A model generated the notes under the pieces. It searched no databases. It saw only the letters and a program-made list of their open reading frames with translations, and was not told where the DNA came from. 64,000 nucleotides of DNA, from positions 1,860,001 to 1,924,000 of the forward strand of contig JAHNUO010000002.1 in the NCBI GenBank assembly GCA_019787685.1, given 5' to 3'. Below, one piece after another: positions 23,815-35,786 of the stretch. Numbering within the stretch: the first letter of the stretch is position 1; each line of letters opens with the position of its first letter. This DNA comes from Chiua virens (taxonomy: Eukaryota > Basidiomycota > Agaricomycetes > Boletales > Boletaceae). Position numbers and translations under genes: made by a program.

Positions 23815-24850
23815 GGCCGACTAGGTATTACTTTTGTTCAACATAGACATCTTACATACAGACAGGATAATCTATGCGATCTTTGGACCATGGTTTGACA
23901 AGGGGAAATTATTACCCTAATTGTTCACCTCGTGCTTGGTCTCAAACGCGGCAATGGGAGCGGTCTTTTTGGAGTTCTCGGTGGGATCTCCGAATTTTAT
24001 GCCCTGGAATGATGATGGGCACACAGCAATATTTCGAAGCGAACGATCGGATCACATTGTAGTTCTGGATTTGCACGAGGAACAGATGAATATTGAATGT
24101 CTCCAGCAAAATGAACAATGGCGGCTCAGAACTCTATCATTGCTGGCATCCTCGACTTGACTCGCGCGCAGAGTTGACTCATCTGATACGCGGAAACGGT
24201 TTGTCTGATTGACAGCACTCCAGCAGCATCCCTGCACACGTCGGAATTCTGTTCGTCACGACCATCATGGCAGCTCAAGCCCAAGACCTGCGGCGCAACT
24301 ACTCTGATTCGAGGATCTCGACGTCCACGCGGTCCATTTAGGCGGACAAACGCGCTGCACGGACTGATGGGTCTAGGGAAGTGGGTATGATATCACTCCA
24401 CCCATCCGATCATGCCATGGATCTCCTCGAGGAACGAGGCGTCGGAATCCGGTCATGCTGCCACCTCTGCATTCGTCACCACGGTTAACTTGCCGACCAC
24501 TTGACGGCATCAGAACAAAGCTCGCTGCAAATGGCTCAAAGTTGGCTGCTTTCTCGGAAATGTTGAAGGAGGCCTAGAACGAGAACACTTGACGTGACCT
24601 TCAACCAAGTTAAGTGATGGAGGCTGAGGGCAAGTCACAGCCCGAGTCCGAGGACCCTTTATCACTGTTGGCGACCATCGATTATCCAGGGTAAGCAGGG
24701 TTACGGTACAAAATCGGAGATAGACTCGATATAGGTAACGACCATGAGGCACCCGTAACGATATCAGTCAATGGCGCGAGAACAAAAAGGCCCAGTTTCC
24801 TCTTATCCTTACTTTCTTCCCTCCCACTGTCATTCCCCCGTAGCTTCATC
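23815..24850. other. Gene-poor interval SEC22 to proline-rich gene
   Basis: About 1 kb with open frames of at most 80 codons and no recognisable domain, repeat or RNA. The right end must hold the promoter of the next gene. Confidence 0.4.
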
Positions 24851-27035
24851 ATGAGTACCGTGGGCTATGATATGCCCCAGCCTTATTCCCCATCGCCTGG
24901 TGGTCAGATCCAGCCGGGGGCCATTACATACACCACGTCGACAGGCCTCGATGGCCAGATCATGTATCATCCGTTCAAGTGAGTTCCGATTCTCATCGGT
25001 CGTTCGAGCGATTCACGAACAACGTATTATCGACAGAGCCGTTCCTGCACGGTGAGCGTTCCGGACTTGTTACTCCACATCACCCATTGATGAGTTCGAC
25101 AGTTACCAAACGCCGCAAGGCATAGTCCACGGTATTCAATGGGTTCCGGCTGAAACCACGCAGATCCTCCCTTCCGGCGCTACTCCAGCGAATGCGGTAA
25201 ATCACACTTTCGGATCCATCTTTCGTTCAACTCATGTCATCTGCAGGAGTTTGCTGCTTCTTGGAATCGTGGTCAGCTCTCCCGAGACGATGAGAGGGCC
25301 CTCGATAAATGGTAATCGCCTTTTGGATCCTTGTACATTATCTCACCATTAGCAGGCAGAAATCAGAGGGGAAACGCAGGAAGAAGGAAGAGAAAGACTC
25401 CATCAGGCGGCTCTCGAAGCAATTCGATAAAGATATGCAAGAAGTCGAGCTGCGCGCAGCACGCGATAGGGAAATTCAAACCAGAGAACGCCGGCGCAGC
25501 TTCTATGGTGATGCTCCACCTCCAGGATATGGTCCGAGCGCGGCATATACTCACAGCCCCAGTGCTACCAGCACTATAGAGCTTGATCGCAAGTTCACCG
25601 AGCTTGAAATCGAAAGGGACGTCAAGTATCGTCAGAGGAAATATTCGACCAGCGCTGGGGATCGTAACTCTGTGTACGGACCTCCGGGAGGCAGTGTTTA
25701 CTCGTCTCCTTCGACGACATATCAGACACCCAGTGGTTATCCTGGATCGGCATCCGGCCCATACAATCGTGCCCCTTCCCCATATCGTCAACCATCTGTA
25801 TACACTACTTCTCCCAACCCACGTCCCCAGGAAGTCTCGTCCTACCCGGGCGGCCCAGATCCGATTGCTAGGGCAGCGTCACCTTATGCCCGACCCGAAC
25901 CTATCGCAAGAGCCGCCTCACCCTACGGTCGTCCCATTGAACCAATTGCTAGAGCCGCTTCACCCTACGGTCGTCCTCCCATGGAACCGATCGCTAGAGC
26001 AGGCTCCCCATATGCGCCGCATAGCCAACCCCCTTACATGGCCCGTGCTCCTTCTCCGATTCCTCCCTCAAATGCACCCACAAGCCAGCCCCCTTACATG
26101 GCCCGCGCTCCATCTCCCATCCCACCCTCGAGAGCACCTACGTTACGTTCCACCTCTCCTTTCCCTCGAGCGCCTTCTCCATATAATCCTCCATCCAACG
26201 TCTATCCCACTGGACATGTATTGGAAGGACAGTCTATGTCCCGTTCCCGTGCGCCGTCTCCAATGCCGGGCGTTCCAGGCTTCCCGTCGTCCCCTCGTAT
26301 GCCCACTGCGGTCGTAGGCGATCCCCATCAGCTTACTGCGCCGGAGGCCTTCTCGCGGCCCGCCAACGCTGCTCAGTCATACACGCCGTTCAACACGATG
26401 AAGATCCAAGAGATGGAGCAGTTCTACGACCAAATCCCCAGGATGCCTCTCGTCTTGGAAACGCACGATGTTTATCACCAAGACTGGATCCGCTTCATGA
26501 ACGTACGTTTTCTCCCCACTGATCGCATGCGCGCATGTTCAACTCTTTCCTCCCATGGTAGGATCTTGCGCTCGCGTGGGCGGGGAAGATGCCCCTTCCC
26601 GAGTTTGCGCGTGGCCCGCCGCCGAAGCGCTCCACCCTCGTCGCTGATCTCATCGATCTCTGGAACTCGAGTTTCTTCCTCACGCGTCGTGTCGAAATTG
26701 TCCTGTTCAAGGGTCGCGAGCGTCGCTCGGGTGCCAACGCGGGTGCGATTGACTATAACTTGCCCGGGATTCACCCCGACTATTCTTCCGACGACTCGTC
26801 CTCGGAAGAGTCGTCCTCGGAGTCTGATGGCGACAGGTATACCGGGTATGGTCGTGGCGTCGACATGACAGAATCCAGGAGACGTCGCAGGGAGAAGGAA
26901 GAGAAGAGAAGGCGCAAGAAGGAGAAGAAACTCCGGAAGAAGGCCAAGGAACTTGAAAAGACATATGCGCTTTACCTGACGTATTTGCACCCCAGAGATG
27001 TGCCCGGTTCTGGCCAACACGGCTACTATGCCTAA
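24851..27035 (+). CDS. Proline/serine-rich tandem-repeat protein with basic C-terminal helix
   Basis: I do not recognise the family. The ATG at 24851 gives MSTVGYDMPQPYSPSPGG; small exons lead to a charged segment (KRRKKEEKDSIRRLSKQFD). A long low-complexity region has tandem units of PIARAASPYGRP (four copies) and SQPPYMARAPSPIPPS (two copies). A likely folded segment follows: NTMKIQEMEQFYDQIPRMP then DVYHQDWIRFMNDLALAWAG, PTLVADLIDLWNSSFFLTRR and VEIVLFKGRERRSG. An acidic serine run and a strongly basic coiled segment (RRRREKEEKRRRKKEKKLRK) precede the stop at 27035. The mix of disorder and a conserved-looking C-terminal domain suggests a scaffold or RNA-associated protein, but no function can be assigned. 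Confidence 0.8.
25860..26019 (+). repeat. In-frame tandem repeat, unit about 13 codons
   Basis: Four imperfect copies encode P-I-A-R-A-A-S-P-Y-(A/G)-R-P. The copies differ at third codon positions, so they are old enough to have diverged silently while the peptide stayed constant. Confidence 0.8.
26023..26142 (+). repeat. In-frame 60-base direct repeat (two copies)
   Basis: Two adjacent 60-base units encode SQPPYMARAPSPIPPS plus four variable residues. The DNA copies are nearly identical over the first 30 bases, which suggests a recent duplication or slippage. Confidence 0.8.
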
Positions 27036-27286
27036 ACGTTTGATTTTTTTTTTGCTCAAAATGCGATCTTTTCACGACGTCTTATGACTTCTAGTTTACC
27101 CTGTAACCAAGTTTCCCCCGAGAATAAGTCATGTCCATAGGCTTGAATTTTCTGACCTGCGACTTGTACAAAATCATGTATATACAGTGAAACGATAAAA
27201 CAAGATACGTGTACCTCTATAAACACGTCATGATGACGTTCAGTGCAAGAACATTAGTTAGAGAATTTAGATATAAATTACACGTG
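27036..27286. terminator. Convergent 3' region between proline-rich gene and RAT1
   Basis: About 250 AT-rich bases between converging stops, with a run of T at about 27044-27053. It is the likely site of 3' end formation for both genes; exact poly(A) sites are not visible. Confidence 0.35.
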
Positions 27287-30200
27287 CTACAAACCGCCCC
27301 GGCCGCGACCTCTCGAAGAGCCGTAACCTCCACTGTAGCCTCCACCTCCGCCGTACCCACCACGACCGTACCCGTTTGAAGAACCGTGACCACCATAGCC
27401 CCCTTGAGCACCCCCTGGACCACCGTAGCCGCCACCGCCACCGCCACCATACCCACCCCGTCCGTACGACTGCGAATGGCTCGGTTGGCCATATCCACCT
27501 CGAGGCGGACCCCCACGGTACCCACCCCGCGGAGGTCCCTGAGACCCGCCGGAAGGCCCACCATAACTATGCATCGGCGGCGGCCTCCCGTTCCACGCGT
27601 GCCCGCCAAACCCTTGCTGTGACGGCGGTGAGTACGACGGCCTGCCCGATTGGCCGTACGGCGGCATCGCGCTCCCGTTCGCGTGAGGATAGCTGCCCGG
27701 AGGAGGTCCGCTGCCGTACGGACCGCGATGAGGGGGTCCGCTTCGTCCACTATTGCGGGAGTCGTTTCCGCCACTGGCACGTCCGGTGCCACGGCGTCGG
27801 GTCAAGTCCTCGGGGGAGAGCTGCGTCTGGGGTTTGCGTACACCGGGCAACAACATCGAACGGTGGGGCGTGAGCTGCCTTGGGAAAAAGTAGAGCGCCG
27901 ATAACGATCTGTCGTTCTTGATATCGGGCAGATCTATCGCGGCCAGTGGAGAATAGAAAGTTGATCCTGGGATGCATTCAGGATTCGGGAGTGCAGTTCC
28001 GTTAATGCCCTTGGAATCTTTGATTGGCATGGGTACCGGTTGCTGCATGTGATATTAGATTACTTGGTCATAGAGGCATAAGATGTTATTGACCTGCTTG
28101 TCTTTTCGTTTTCCGTAGAGGCTCTCGAAAAATGGATACAGCCTATGCTCATCCGACACATACAGCGCATTACTGCCCCAGCTGTTCCGCCTCACTTCGT
28201 CCTCCGTGAGCGACGGGTATCTCTCTGACATGGCATCCAAGAGTCTTTTTTCATCGATGAAGGGCAGTAAAGCAACACCTTGCCATAGCATTTTCTTTCC
28301 ATTCATGTCAACCTGGAAGGAAGCAGGATAAAAGTCGATTATAGGCGACGCGGGTTCGGTCATGAGGTCATGGAAAACAGCAGGTATATGCTTTTTCGAT
28401 GCAGGGGGAAATACGCCCATGAGCTGCTCATACGGCTTAAAGGGTTGACCAATAGTGAAATTGATCTTCATGTCTTTGAGATTCTCAAAATCGGAGGCAA
28501 AAGGAGCAAAGTGGAAGGGATAATACCACTGCCAGGAAGGTGTCTATAGGAAAGGTTATGTCAATCATTGCTCAAGCAGACCTATATCTCGTAACTCACC
28601 CCTTGATAGTAGTAATGTAGTACCCAAGCAATACCTTCCACATAGTATTGAGTTAGCCTGGCATAAGGTATTAGATGAGAGCGTAAAGACAGAAATTGGT
28701 GACAAACATTTTCCTGAACTCGGTATCGGAGCTCGGGAGGCTAAACTTTTGTTGATAGTAACGTTCCTTGTAACCCGGTTCATACAACCTGAAGTCCAAC
28801 GAGGATTAATGTTCCTTTCAAGTGAAGTGAAAGCACGAAAACGATTTCATACCTGACGTTATCCACTTGTTCAACAGAACCGTCGGCTCGAATTTTCATA
28901 GTGTAAGAAGGTTCCTCTTCCTCCACAGAGCTCTCGACGACGACATCTTCTTCGGCTTCTATTTGCGCATCTTCAGTCTCAACTTCTGCCACACTACGTT
29001 TTCGACTTGGAGAAAATGAGACCACAGACTCATCCAGCGACTGTGAAGGCGGAGTGGAAACCGTGACAGAAGCATCTGCGTTTCCGAGACCGGGAACATC
29101 AAAATCAGAGGCCGAATCCGAAACATCAAAGTCAGGGTCCTGCGCTTTTATTGCAGACACAGAGGTTGCGGTAGGTTTCACGGGCACAAGCCCTGCCAAT
29201 TCTGCTTTCAGAGCTTCTGCAGCACTCATGTTGGCCAGCCTGATCGCTGCACGATTCGCAACTACGTCTCGGTTGCTTCCTGCTAATGCCTGTGCAGCAG
29301 CGGGTGCATTGGCCTTCGACTGAGAAGTTGAAGGCCCTCCAAGACCTATCGAGTCCGCTTTTGCCGCAAAGTCGTTAGAAACAGGTCCATTGAGGCCGAG
29401 AGCGAGGGAGGGACCAGTTGCATTGCGAATGTCAGGGCCACCATTACCATTCTTGTCGTTCTCGATACGACGCCGCTTGGATTCATGGTCCTGACGATTC
29501 TCGGCTAAAGTGGAAGGTCAGAGTTGAGCATTCAATTACATTCCTTCCGGCGAGGAAAGAAAAGTAACCACGCATACCTTCCTGCCTCCTCCTGAATATA
29601 TCATCTTCCCTCCTTGCCAGTCCCTCGAGGATTATCTCTGCCCTCTCGAGCACCAGTTTGCCATGATCTGTCAAGTACCCACCCATCCTCGGAAGTTCCA
29701 TTTTCCAGATGTTTAGCAATGTGTCAATCGCGCCTTCTCTGATCTCCAAACTAGGCAGATGTGGCAAAAAATCATTGCCGACGAAGAAAATTAATAACAC
29801 CCAATCATCAATCGCTTGCTCGAAGTTGAATGGGAAGGGTGCTCGGGGCACATAAAGGTCCGTTTCAAGGTACTCTCGCAGGATAGAAACATCGAGGAAT
29901 ATGAATGGTTTTTTCTCAGGAGGGGTAGGTTTAGGTTTTTTGACAATATTGTTTGGTTTGGGTCCAGGACATCGAGCGGCAAAATGGCCTTCTTCACCAC
30001 ATATTCGACAGGCCGTTGAACTGTCCTGAGCGAAGACGTCTTCCCGCAGTACACGAAAGTACGGCTCATGCGTCGCGAGCGCAAGCATAATGAGATCAGC
30101 ATCCTAGGAAGTGAAATCTGGTTGGAGTGGCGATATCAATAGAACTGTGAAGCATACCAATCCATAAATAACGTGCTTCGTGTTGGGATCATGGCCCAGA

Positions 30201-31240
30201 TTTGAGCGTTGTCTCCGGATGAAATCCATGATTTTATGCTCTCCCTCTCCAGGCACACTCGCATCGGAGATAACCACTTGGAGCTGTGGGGGAAAAGATT
30301 AAGTAACAGTTAGTGGAAGGATAATAAAACAAACATCTTTCCATCCAGGATCAGAGTTGATTTTTTCGACGACCCAATATCTCAGAGAAGCTGCGAGGAG
30401 GTCCATGAATGGTGTGCCAGGCGTGATGGCATTGGAATCCCATGCTTCCTTGTGCTTCTCTTCGTCGCTTACAACTTTTCCCATTGCTAACGAGAACGGA
30501 CGTGTAAGATTTGTTGTCGGACAAGTGAGGAGAACATACCTTCCCATTCAGCAAGAGCCAGTTTGCGAGCTTCGGCCTTGTCCTTTGCTTCTTGAGCAGA
30601 CCTGAAACGACGGGAACGTTGCTGATTCATTTTCGCACGGGGAGCGACACCGTCTAAAACGGAGCGAATGTAAGTAAATGTATGAGTGAAGACAATTTTG
30701 AGTACGGACCAATTGCCATGAAGAGAAGTTTGCGGGGTCTGATCATGTTGACGACACGGTTGGTGTACTTGAATACTTCGACCATCATTTCTTCTTCTGT
30801 CTCGGGTGGAGGCTGAAAAAGGGTCAAGTCAGTGACTAGGTCAGTTTCTAACATGAATGAGTGGACGTACCTTGCCCTCCGGGTGTGTACATGGATGCAC
30901 CTAGGAAACTATGAACAATATGATGAATGATAAGGACGCGCACTCACGATGCCATTCATATCGAGGTAAAGGTTATCAAACTCGACGCCGTTTGGGTTTG
31001 CGCCCGTAATGTCTACTGGCAGCTTGATAGGTTCGCCGAGCGCATCTGGGACCTCGACCTCGTCTTCTTCCTGGACAGATGTCACTGGAGAGACATGGTC
31101 CAGTGGTGATTCGTCGCATCAGTGGTAAAGAACAAACCTATCTTGGGGTACTTTCTGCTAAGCCAGCGGAATAATGCGGGGACACCCTGGGACAAATGAG
31201 TAAGCGAAAAACACGATATATGCAAATTTCGACGAACCAT
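27287..31240 (-). CDS. RAT1: Nuclear 5'-3' exoribonuclease Rat1/Xrn2
   Basis: Nuclear exonuclease for rRNA maturation and torpedo termination of RNA polymerase II. The first exon is only the ATG (31240-31238); after the intron the N-terminus reads [16 protein letters not shown]. Catalytic parts include [60 protein letters not shown] and [25 protein letters not shown] knuckle [14 protein letters not shown] is inserted as in Rat1/Xrn2. A variable acidic linker follows, then [16 protein letters not shown] and [17 protein letters not shown]. The C-tail (about 27290-27720) is a long Gly-Tyr-Arg region with RGG boxes, likely RNA-binding. No frame breaks are visible. It is divergent from GCD2, 220 bases apart. 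Confidence 0.96.
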
Positions 31241-31460
31241 GACTTTGGAGGATGGACGTGATGGTTAGAAGGAAAGGATGGTGGCGTCGTCGTCGAAAGT
31301 AACAATGTCGGTGCCGTTGATGATGAAGACTCGGTGTGTGCAATGGTTACCAGATAAGGTGATGATTACACAATATATTCTCACGATAGTTTAGAAATGA
31401 CTCGACCTATGATGCCTGTTGATCGCAGAGGGGATCTCATCGACGTTCACTCCACCCACC

Positions 31461-33139
31461 ATGTCGACTACCACAGAGACAGTCACTCTACATCTCACTA
31501 CATCCATAAAACTCACAACCGCTTCTCCACAAGAAATGTCACTCCCGTCCCATCCCCCGGCTCACCCAGACCCTTCTCAACCTGCCCCGCCAAAGTCCCA
31601 AAAACAAATGACAAAGGCAGAGCGCCGTGAACAACAGGAGGCACAGCGAGCAGCAAAGGCCGCAGCAAAGGCTGCCCCTTCCACCCACCCCGCCCCCTCT
31701 AAGCCTACCTCCTCCCACAAACAGAACGCCAGCATCAGTGGGAAGGGTCCCATATCCCCCTCCGCCGGGACACCGAAGAAGTCCGGAAGGGGCGAGTCCA
31801 AGGATGTTTCGCATCCAAGTGTCCAGATCGACGAGACTCCCCGTGGATTACGCATTTTCTCGCACTTTGGTGCCCCCAAACCACCCGTCATCACCAAGGG
31901 TGACATCCATCCTGCGGTCGTACGACTTGGTTTGCAGTTTGCAGGATTCAAGATTACCGGTGCAAATGCAAGGTGCATCGCCTTACTGTCTGCTTTCAAA
32001 ACTGTACGTCTTCAATTGCCTCGTCCTACCCTTAGTCCCCTGCTGACCCGAAGAACAGGTCATCCAGGACTATGTGACACCCCGCAACAACACCCTCTCC
32101 CGTCATCTTATGACACATCTTTCACCTCAGATTACTCACCTCGTATCAGCGAGACCGATGTCAGTATCGATGGGAAATGCGATTAGACAGCTCAAACTAG
32201 ATATCAGCGAGTCAGATATCGACTTGCCAGAACAAGACGTTAGTTCCGGTTTTCACCTGATTTTCGAACACTATTTAATCAGTTTATAGGCTAAAGATGC
32301 ACTGTGTGACACGATCGATAATTACATACGTGATCGGATACTTCTCGCTGATCAAGTCATACAAGAAACGGCGGGAAGCAAGATCAAGGACGGTGATGTC
32401 ATTCTCACATATGCACGGTCCGTATATCTCAGCGAGCCTACTCCGGTGCATCTATTTACCCTTGTTTACAGGTCATCCGTCGTCGAAAAGGTCTTGCTGC
32501 ATGCTTGGGCGTCTGGCAAGCAATTTTCTGTCATCGTAGTCGATTCAAGACCTATGCTAGAAGGTACGTTCTCTCTCCGCCTGCCAACCTTGAGGCAACC
32601 GTTCATGTGTCACAGGCAAAGCGCTGCTGCAATCTCTTACGACCGCATCGATTCCGTGTACTTATCTTCTCTTGCCGTCCCTCCATCTGTCTTGCCGCGC
32701 ACGACAACGCTGTTTGTTGGTGCACACTCTCTCCATGCAAACGGCGCCGTTTTCTCGCGGGCTGGGACAGCCATGGTTGCTATGATGGCCAAATTGCGAA
32801 ATATCCCCGTTGTAGTGTGTTGTGAAACATACAAGTTTTCAGAGGGTATTCGCTGGGATGGTGTCAGCAAGAACGAGCTAGGTGGGCTGCTCACGATAAT
32901 ACTCGGAACTCTTCTGACACACGTTCTTGGTCCCACAGCGCCAAGTCCATTCCCACCCACGTCGGTGTCAGATAGTGACGCATTGAAATCACGACCGAAT
33001 CTCTCGACGCTTGAGTCCGTTGTACGATCTGACACCACCATCGTGCATCACAGCTGTTGTGACAGAAGTGGGTATTATACCGCCGAGTTCGATATCGTCG
33101 ATTCCCGGAGCGCTGGGCAGAACGATGATAGGTGCATAA
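31461..33139 (+). CDS. GCD2: Translation initiation factor eIF2B subunit delta
   Basis: Regulatory subunit of the eIF2B guanine-nucleotide exchange factor. The ATG at 31461 is in good context (ACCATGT). The N-terminus is basic and alanine-rich (MTKAERREQQEAQRAAKAA), as in other delta subunits. Conserved parts are RIFSHFGAPKPP, IHPAVVRLGLQFAGFKITGA, SSVVEKVLLHAWASGKQFSV, SRPMLEGKALLQSLTTASIP, GAHSLHANGAVFSRAGTAMV and the end LYDLTPPSCITAVVTEVGII. Two isolated frame breaks lie in conserved text: one base missing near 32683 (in LLLPSLSSVLPRTT) and one surplus near 33013 (NLSTLSPLYDL). The gene is essential in fungi, so errors in the sequence are more likely than loss. Confidence 0.93.
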
Positions 33140-33353
33140 TGAGTGTGAGAGAACGGCTTTGGAGTATTTATTACCTTTTTTTTTTTTTGCTGTATACACA
33201 CGCATGCGTTAATAACAGATGGCACGTTTGCCATCACGTGATCATTCGGATGATGCCGGACACCCCTCTTTGGAGGGGTCGAATGCGACAAGGTCGCTCC
33301 TTCGTTCTCGCCGTCGCCGCTACGTTTGTTGACCTGCCCCGACGCTGTCCTCG

Positions 33354-35786
33354 ATGTCCCCCGACGCTGTTTCTTCCCCGTCCCCCGCCAACGACCCTCT
33401 CCCCCCCGTCTCCACCGACAATGTTTCTCCCGACGTCCCCGCAAAGATCAGCGCTTACTACTCCCTTGTCTTCCCAAACATCACCTTCTTCCTCCAGACC
33501 CTCTCAGTCACCATCGGCAGGAGGTGTCTCCCCCCTACTTCTGCCTCCCTCAACAGTGCAGATACCTCCTACTGCTGGCCATAGTCCCGTCGACGTCGAC
33601 CTTGGTCCCCTCAAGAGCGTGTCACGGTTACACGCCAGAATTGAGTACGAGGAGGAAGAGGGACGTTTCGTTCTCGTTGTTATCGGCCGCAATGGCGCTT
33701 GGGTCGATGGTGTCTGGTCCGGCGCCGGAAGTCGAGTGCCACTGGGCGAGAAGTACGCGCTGTCCGTTTCCTCTCCCTTTGAACTCCCTCACATTGTTTA
33801 CAGGTCTCAGATACAGATAGCCTCTCGAACATTCCATTTCGTGCTTCCTCCTCCAGCAGCACTCGAAGACTCTCCCTCACCGTCTTCGGCCTCTTCTGTT
33901 CAGCGTGCCCGTTCCCCATCCGTCGATATCACTTCTATATCCCCTCCATCATCTTTGCCATCCAATTCACCCTCCCCACGTACCGCTCCCGCACTACCAC
34001 CACCGAAGCCTCCACGCTCTCCCGAACCTCAACTCCCGAATTCTAATACAATCCCCCGCACAAAGGGCCCGCCCGCTTCCACATCCACTCCCGCCTCTAC
34101 CTCCAATGCGCCCATATCCAAGAAGCGCAAGAAACCATCCCAACCACCTCCAAAGCCGGATGTAATGCCACCAAAGCCCCCGTTCACGTATGCACAACTA
34201 TGTCATCGAGCTATCAAGGCAATGGGAGGCAAAGCGACATTGCAAGATATTTGTGGTTGGATGATGGATAACTATGATTGGTACCGTTACAATGAAGGTG
34301 CTGGCTGGGAGGTGCGTCGCATTCTCTTATAATTTGTCCACTTCTTCCTTTCGCGTTCTCGAGACCTTTCTTCCGTATCTCCCCGGATGTTCCAGGTTCT
34401 ACTTTTCCTTGTCGATGAACTGACGCATTTCTGCAAATATCCTAGAATTCCGTTCGCCACAACCTGTCCTCAGGACGCGCGTTCAAAAAAATGGAACGTA
34501 GTACCGGAGAGCATGGCAAAGGCTTCTTCTGGTCGGTCGACCCGCAGTATGAGCATACGTTCGAAGAGCAAGAAGCCCGTGCAGCTGCAGCTGCTCTGGC
34601 CCAGTCTCAGTCTGCATCACATTTGGCGCCTCCAATTAGTGGTAAGGACGGTACCGGTCGAGGCTCTCGGAAGAAGGATAAGGCAGTCCCGCTGGATCCG
34701 CCACTCAAGCGGAGTGTGAAGAGTGGTACAGGGCCACTGCCACCGCCGCTGACATCTGCGCCCCTCAGGCCGGTAACGCCATCCTCAGGTCAGCTTGTCG
34801 GTAGTTTGGCGCATGCTCAGACACTTGGACCATTCACGACTGTACCAAGGGTTATCACAAGGCACGCAGATTCCGGGATTGTTGCACCAGAGAGAAAAAC
34901 AGATTCCACCGAGCTTGGTACCACAACATCCGTCGGGTCAACTTCTGAACTGACATCACGTACAAATGCCTCCACGGCCGGAATGCCCTCTTCAGGAAGT
35001 GGTCCCTCATCATCGATTTCTTCATCTGTCGCGTCGTCCTCGGTCTCAGCATCGCCATTCGCCGCTCTCCCTCCTTCTGTATCCCTACCGATCGTCGTCG
35101 GCCCTATCCCTTCGTCTCACCCTTCAAGTAGCACCGCAGATCCACCACCTATAGTGTTGCATAATAACACCCTCATCCTATCTCCCATGATTTTCTCCTC
35201 TCTTGCGACAGAACAGATCAAGGCGCTCGAGGAGATGGGAGCACAGAAAGCATTAGAGGTGCTGCAGGGGCATATCGTACGGTATTTGAAGGAACGAATG
35301 GGAAAGAAGAAGAGGAAGAAAGCTCCTGCCAGTGGTGTCACGGAGAAAGGAGGGACGAAACCCACCAAGGGTGATTTGTCCGGGCTGTCAAACCCATTTA
35401 CCACTACTCCGTTGCCCTCGCGAACCGCACAGTCGACTCCCACGCTTCAGGTTCCTACTCCACTATCCGAACAATCAGCGGTTGTACGTCCTGCTTCCCT
35501 GAAAGCGACCACTGGATCAACCTCGGATTTTCGCGTACTAGCAAAGGAGGGTGTTCCATCGTCTGTGGACAGTAATTGTCTTTTGCCTGCACAAGCCTCA
35601 GACAATCTCAGATCGCAAACATCAATCGTCGTCGTTGATGACGAAGATGACGAAGAGGGACGGGTTACGAAGAGAAGAAAGCTTGGGAACGAAATTGAGT
35701 CAGGGACAAAGGCGAAGCATGACTTTGCAAGCGCAGCACGCATATCACAAGCCGTTGACGAAGACATCGACGTTGACGTGTGCTGA
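33354..35786 (+). CDS. FHL1: FHA and forkhead domain transcription factor Fhl1-like
   Basis: Likely regulator of ribosomal protein genes, as yeast Fhl1. The ATG at 33354 gives MSPDAVSSPSPAND. The FHA domain runs from KISAYYSLVFPNITFFLQ through TIGRSPVDVDLGPLKSVSRL, HARIEYEEEEGRFVLVVIG and QIQIASRTFHFVLPP, with the phosphothreonine-site residues GR and SxxH. A proline-rich linker leads to the forkhead domain: KPPFTYAQLCHRAIKAMGG, MMDNYDWYRYNEGAGWE, then after an intron NSVRHNLSSGRAFKKM and GKGFFWSVDP. The long C-terminal region is serine-rich with a helix (IKALEEMGAQKALEVLQGHI) before a basic cluster GKKKRKK. Four exons keep phase; the stop is at 35786. Confidence 0.92.

Noticed and set aside
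27376..27977. Long plus-strand frames rich in His, Thr and Arg
   Set aside because: They are reverse readings of the Gly-Tyr-Arg repeat tail of RAT1.
33177..33190. T run as an RNA polymerase III terminator
   Set aside because: It lies just after the GCD2 stop with no upstream Pol III promoter; it fits a 3' untranslated region better.
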